From contig NZ_QBUD01000002.1 of NCBI RefSeq assembly GCF_003058085.1, forward strand, positions 496,001 through 560,000: 64,000 nt of DNA, given 5' to 3'. Positions 63,738-64,000 of the stretch are shown piece by piece. The first letter of the stretch is position 1; each line of letters starts with the position of its first letter. This DNA is from Yoonia sediminilitoris (GTDB lineage: Bacteria > Pseudomonadota > Alphaproteobacteria > Rhodobacterales > Rhodobacteraceae). The position numbers and the translations under genes were made by a program. The notes below the pieces were generated by a model. The model saw only the letters and a program-made list of their open reading frames with translations, did not search any database and was not told the DNA's origin.

Positions 63738-64000
63738 CTAGTTTACAACCTCGGCCGTCTCGATCACCGCATGCATCAGCACATCCGTGCCCGCGGCAGC
63801 CCATTGCGGCGAAATCTCTTCCGCCTCATTGTGGCTCAATCCGTCGACACAAGGGCACATGACCATGGCAGTAGGATAGAGGTCATTGATCCAGCAGGCA
63901 TCATGGCCCGCACCGGACACGATATCCATGTGCGCGTAGCCTAACCGTTCGGCGGCGTCGCGCACGGCCTTGACGCAGCCCTCGTCAAAGGCGGGCGGGT
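63738..64000 (-). CDS. M20-type N-carbamoyl-amino acid hydrolase / beta-ureidopropionase, C-terminal fragment
   Basis: The frame is open to the window edge; the N-terminal part lies outside. The end matches the C-terminal part of the Zn-dependent carbamoylase/allantoate amidohydrolase family: SGAGHDACWINDLYPTAMV (His metal ligand) and GLSHNEAEEISP. Next to dihydropyrimidinase this is the expected second step, hydrolysis of N-carbamoyl-beta-alanine. It precedes the dihydropyrimidinase gene by about 75 bases in the same direction. Confidence 0.88.
   Translation of the reverse strand, partial: PPAFDEGCVKAVRDAAERLGYAHMDIVSGAGHDACWINDLYPTAMVMCPCVDGLSHNEAEEISPQWAAAGTDVLMHAVIETAEVVN

Overview
The window looks like chromosomal DNA of a marine alphaproteobacterium, most likely the Roseobacter/Rhodobacteraceae group (inference). 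The basis is high-GC coding DNA, long runs of genes joined by ATGA overlaps, TRAP carriers, a Crp/Rrf2-controlled sulfide module and a DUF4129-DUF4350-MoxR-DUF58-SpoIIM-RDD cluster. I found no rRNA, tRNA, CRISPR array, intact insertion sequence or phage gene.

Layout. 1-10.5 kb: the tail of a PcaB-type cycloisomerase, a Wza-like export lipoprotein, an envelope pair (thioester alpha-2-macroglobulin plus PBP1C) and pncB. 10.5-12.7 kb: an unusual NAD synthase-like gene set between two poor intergenic stretches. 12.7-35.3 kb: a large catabolic island for ureides or cyclic amides. It holds a Dpp-like ABC operon (19.9 to 12.7 kb, ending in a short RidA-like protein, a racemase-family protein and a keto-pentenoate-type hydratase). 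It also holds a tightly coupled 14-gene operon (33.1 to 20.1 kb) with a Pot-like ABC importer, a PuuE-like deacetylase, a 66-residue unknown, a racemase-family protein, a hydantoinase, an arylmalonate-decarboxylase-like enzyme, a TRAP carrier, an amidase and an N-carbamoyl-amino-acid hydrolase-like enzyme. A divergent deaminase-type amidohydrolase and a convergent GntR/FCD regulator complete it. The same 16-bp palindrome (one copy with a mismatch) lies upstream of both operons and at the start of the amidohydrolase gene, so one regulator probably governs the whole island.

35.6-42.7 kb: a Tat-exported isoquinoline-oxidoreductase-like IorB/IorA pair divergent from a TetR gene with two identical-architecture operators between them, then divergent oxyR/katG. 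42.8-51.7 kb: a small lipoprotein, a CBS protein, then an Rrf2 + Crp/Fnr pair in front of a sulfide/persulfide module (DUF2892, persulfide dioxygenase, haem-ligand-less bacterioferritin, sulfurtransferase-SQR fusion, SulP carrier). An opposing DUF2892-GerW-DUF2953 operon carries upstream the same 16-mer that precedes the Rrf2 gene. 51.8-58.5 kb: the DUF805-to-RDD MoxR cluster. 58.5-64 kb: a pyrimidine/hydantoin set (NMT1-type ABC importer, dihydropyrimidinase, partial M20 carbamoylase).

Main points for follow-up: the GntR regulon and its coupled operon, two racemase-family proteins that lack both usual catalytic cysteines, the unknown small protein between coupled genes, and the palindrome shared by the sulfide module and the GerW operon.
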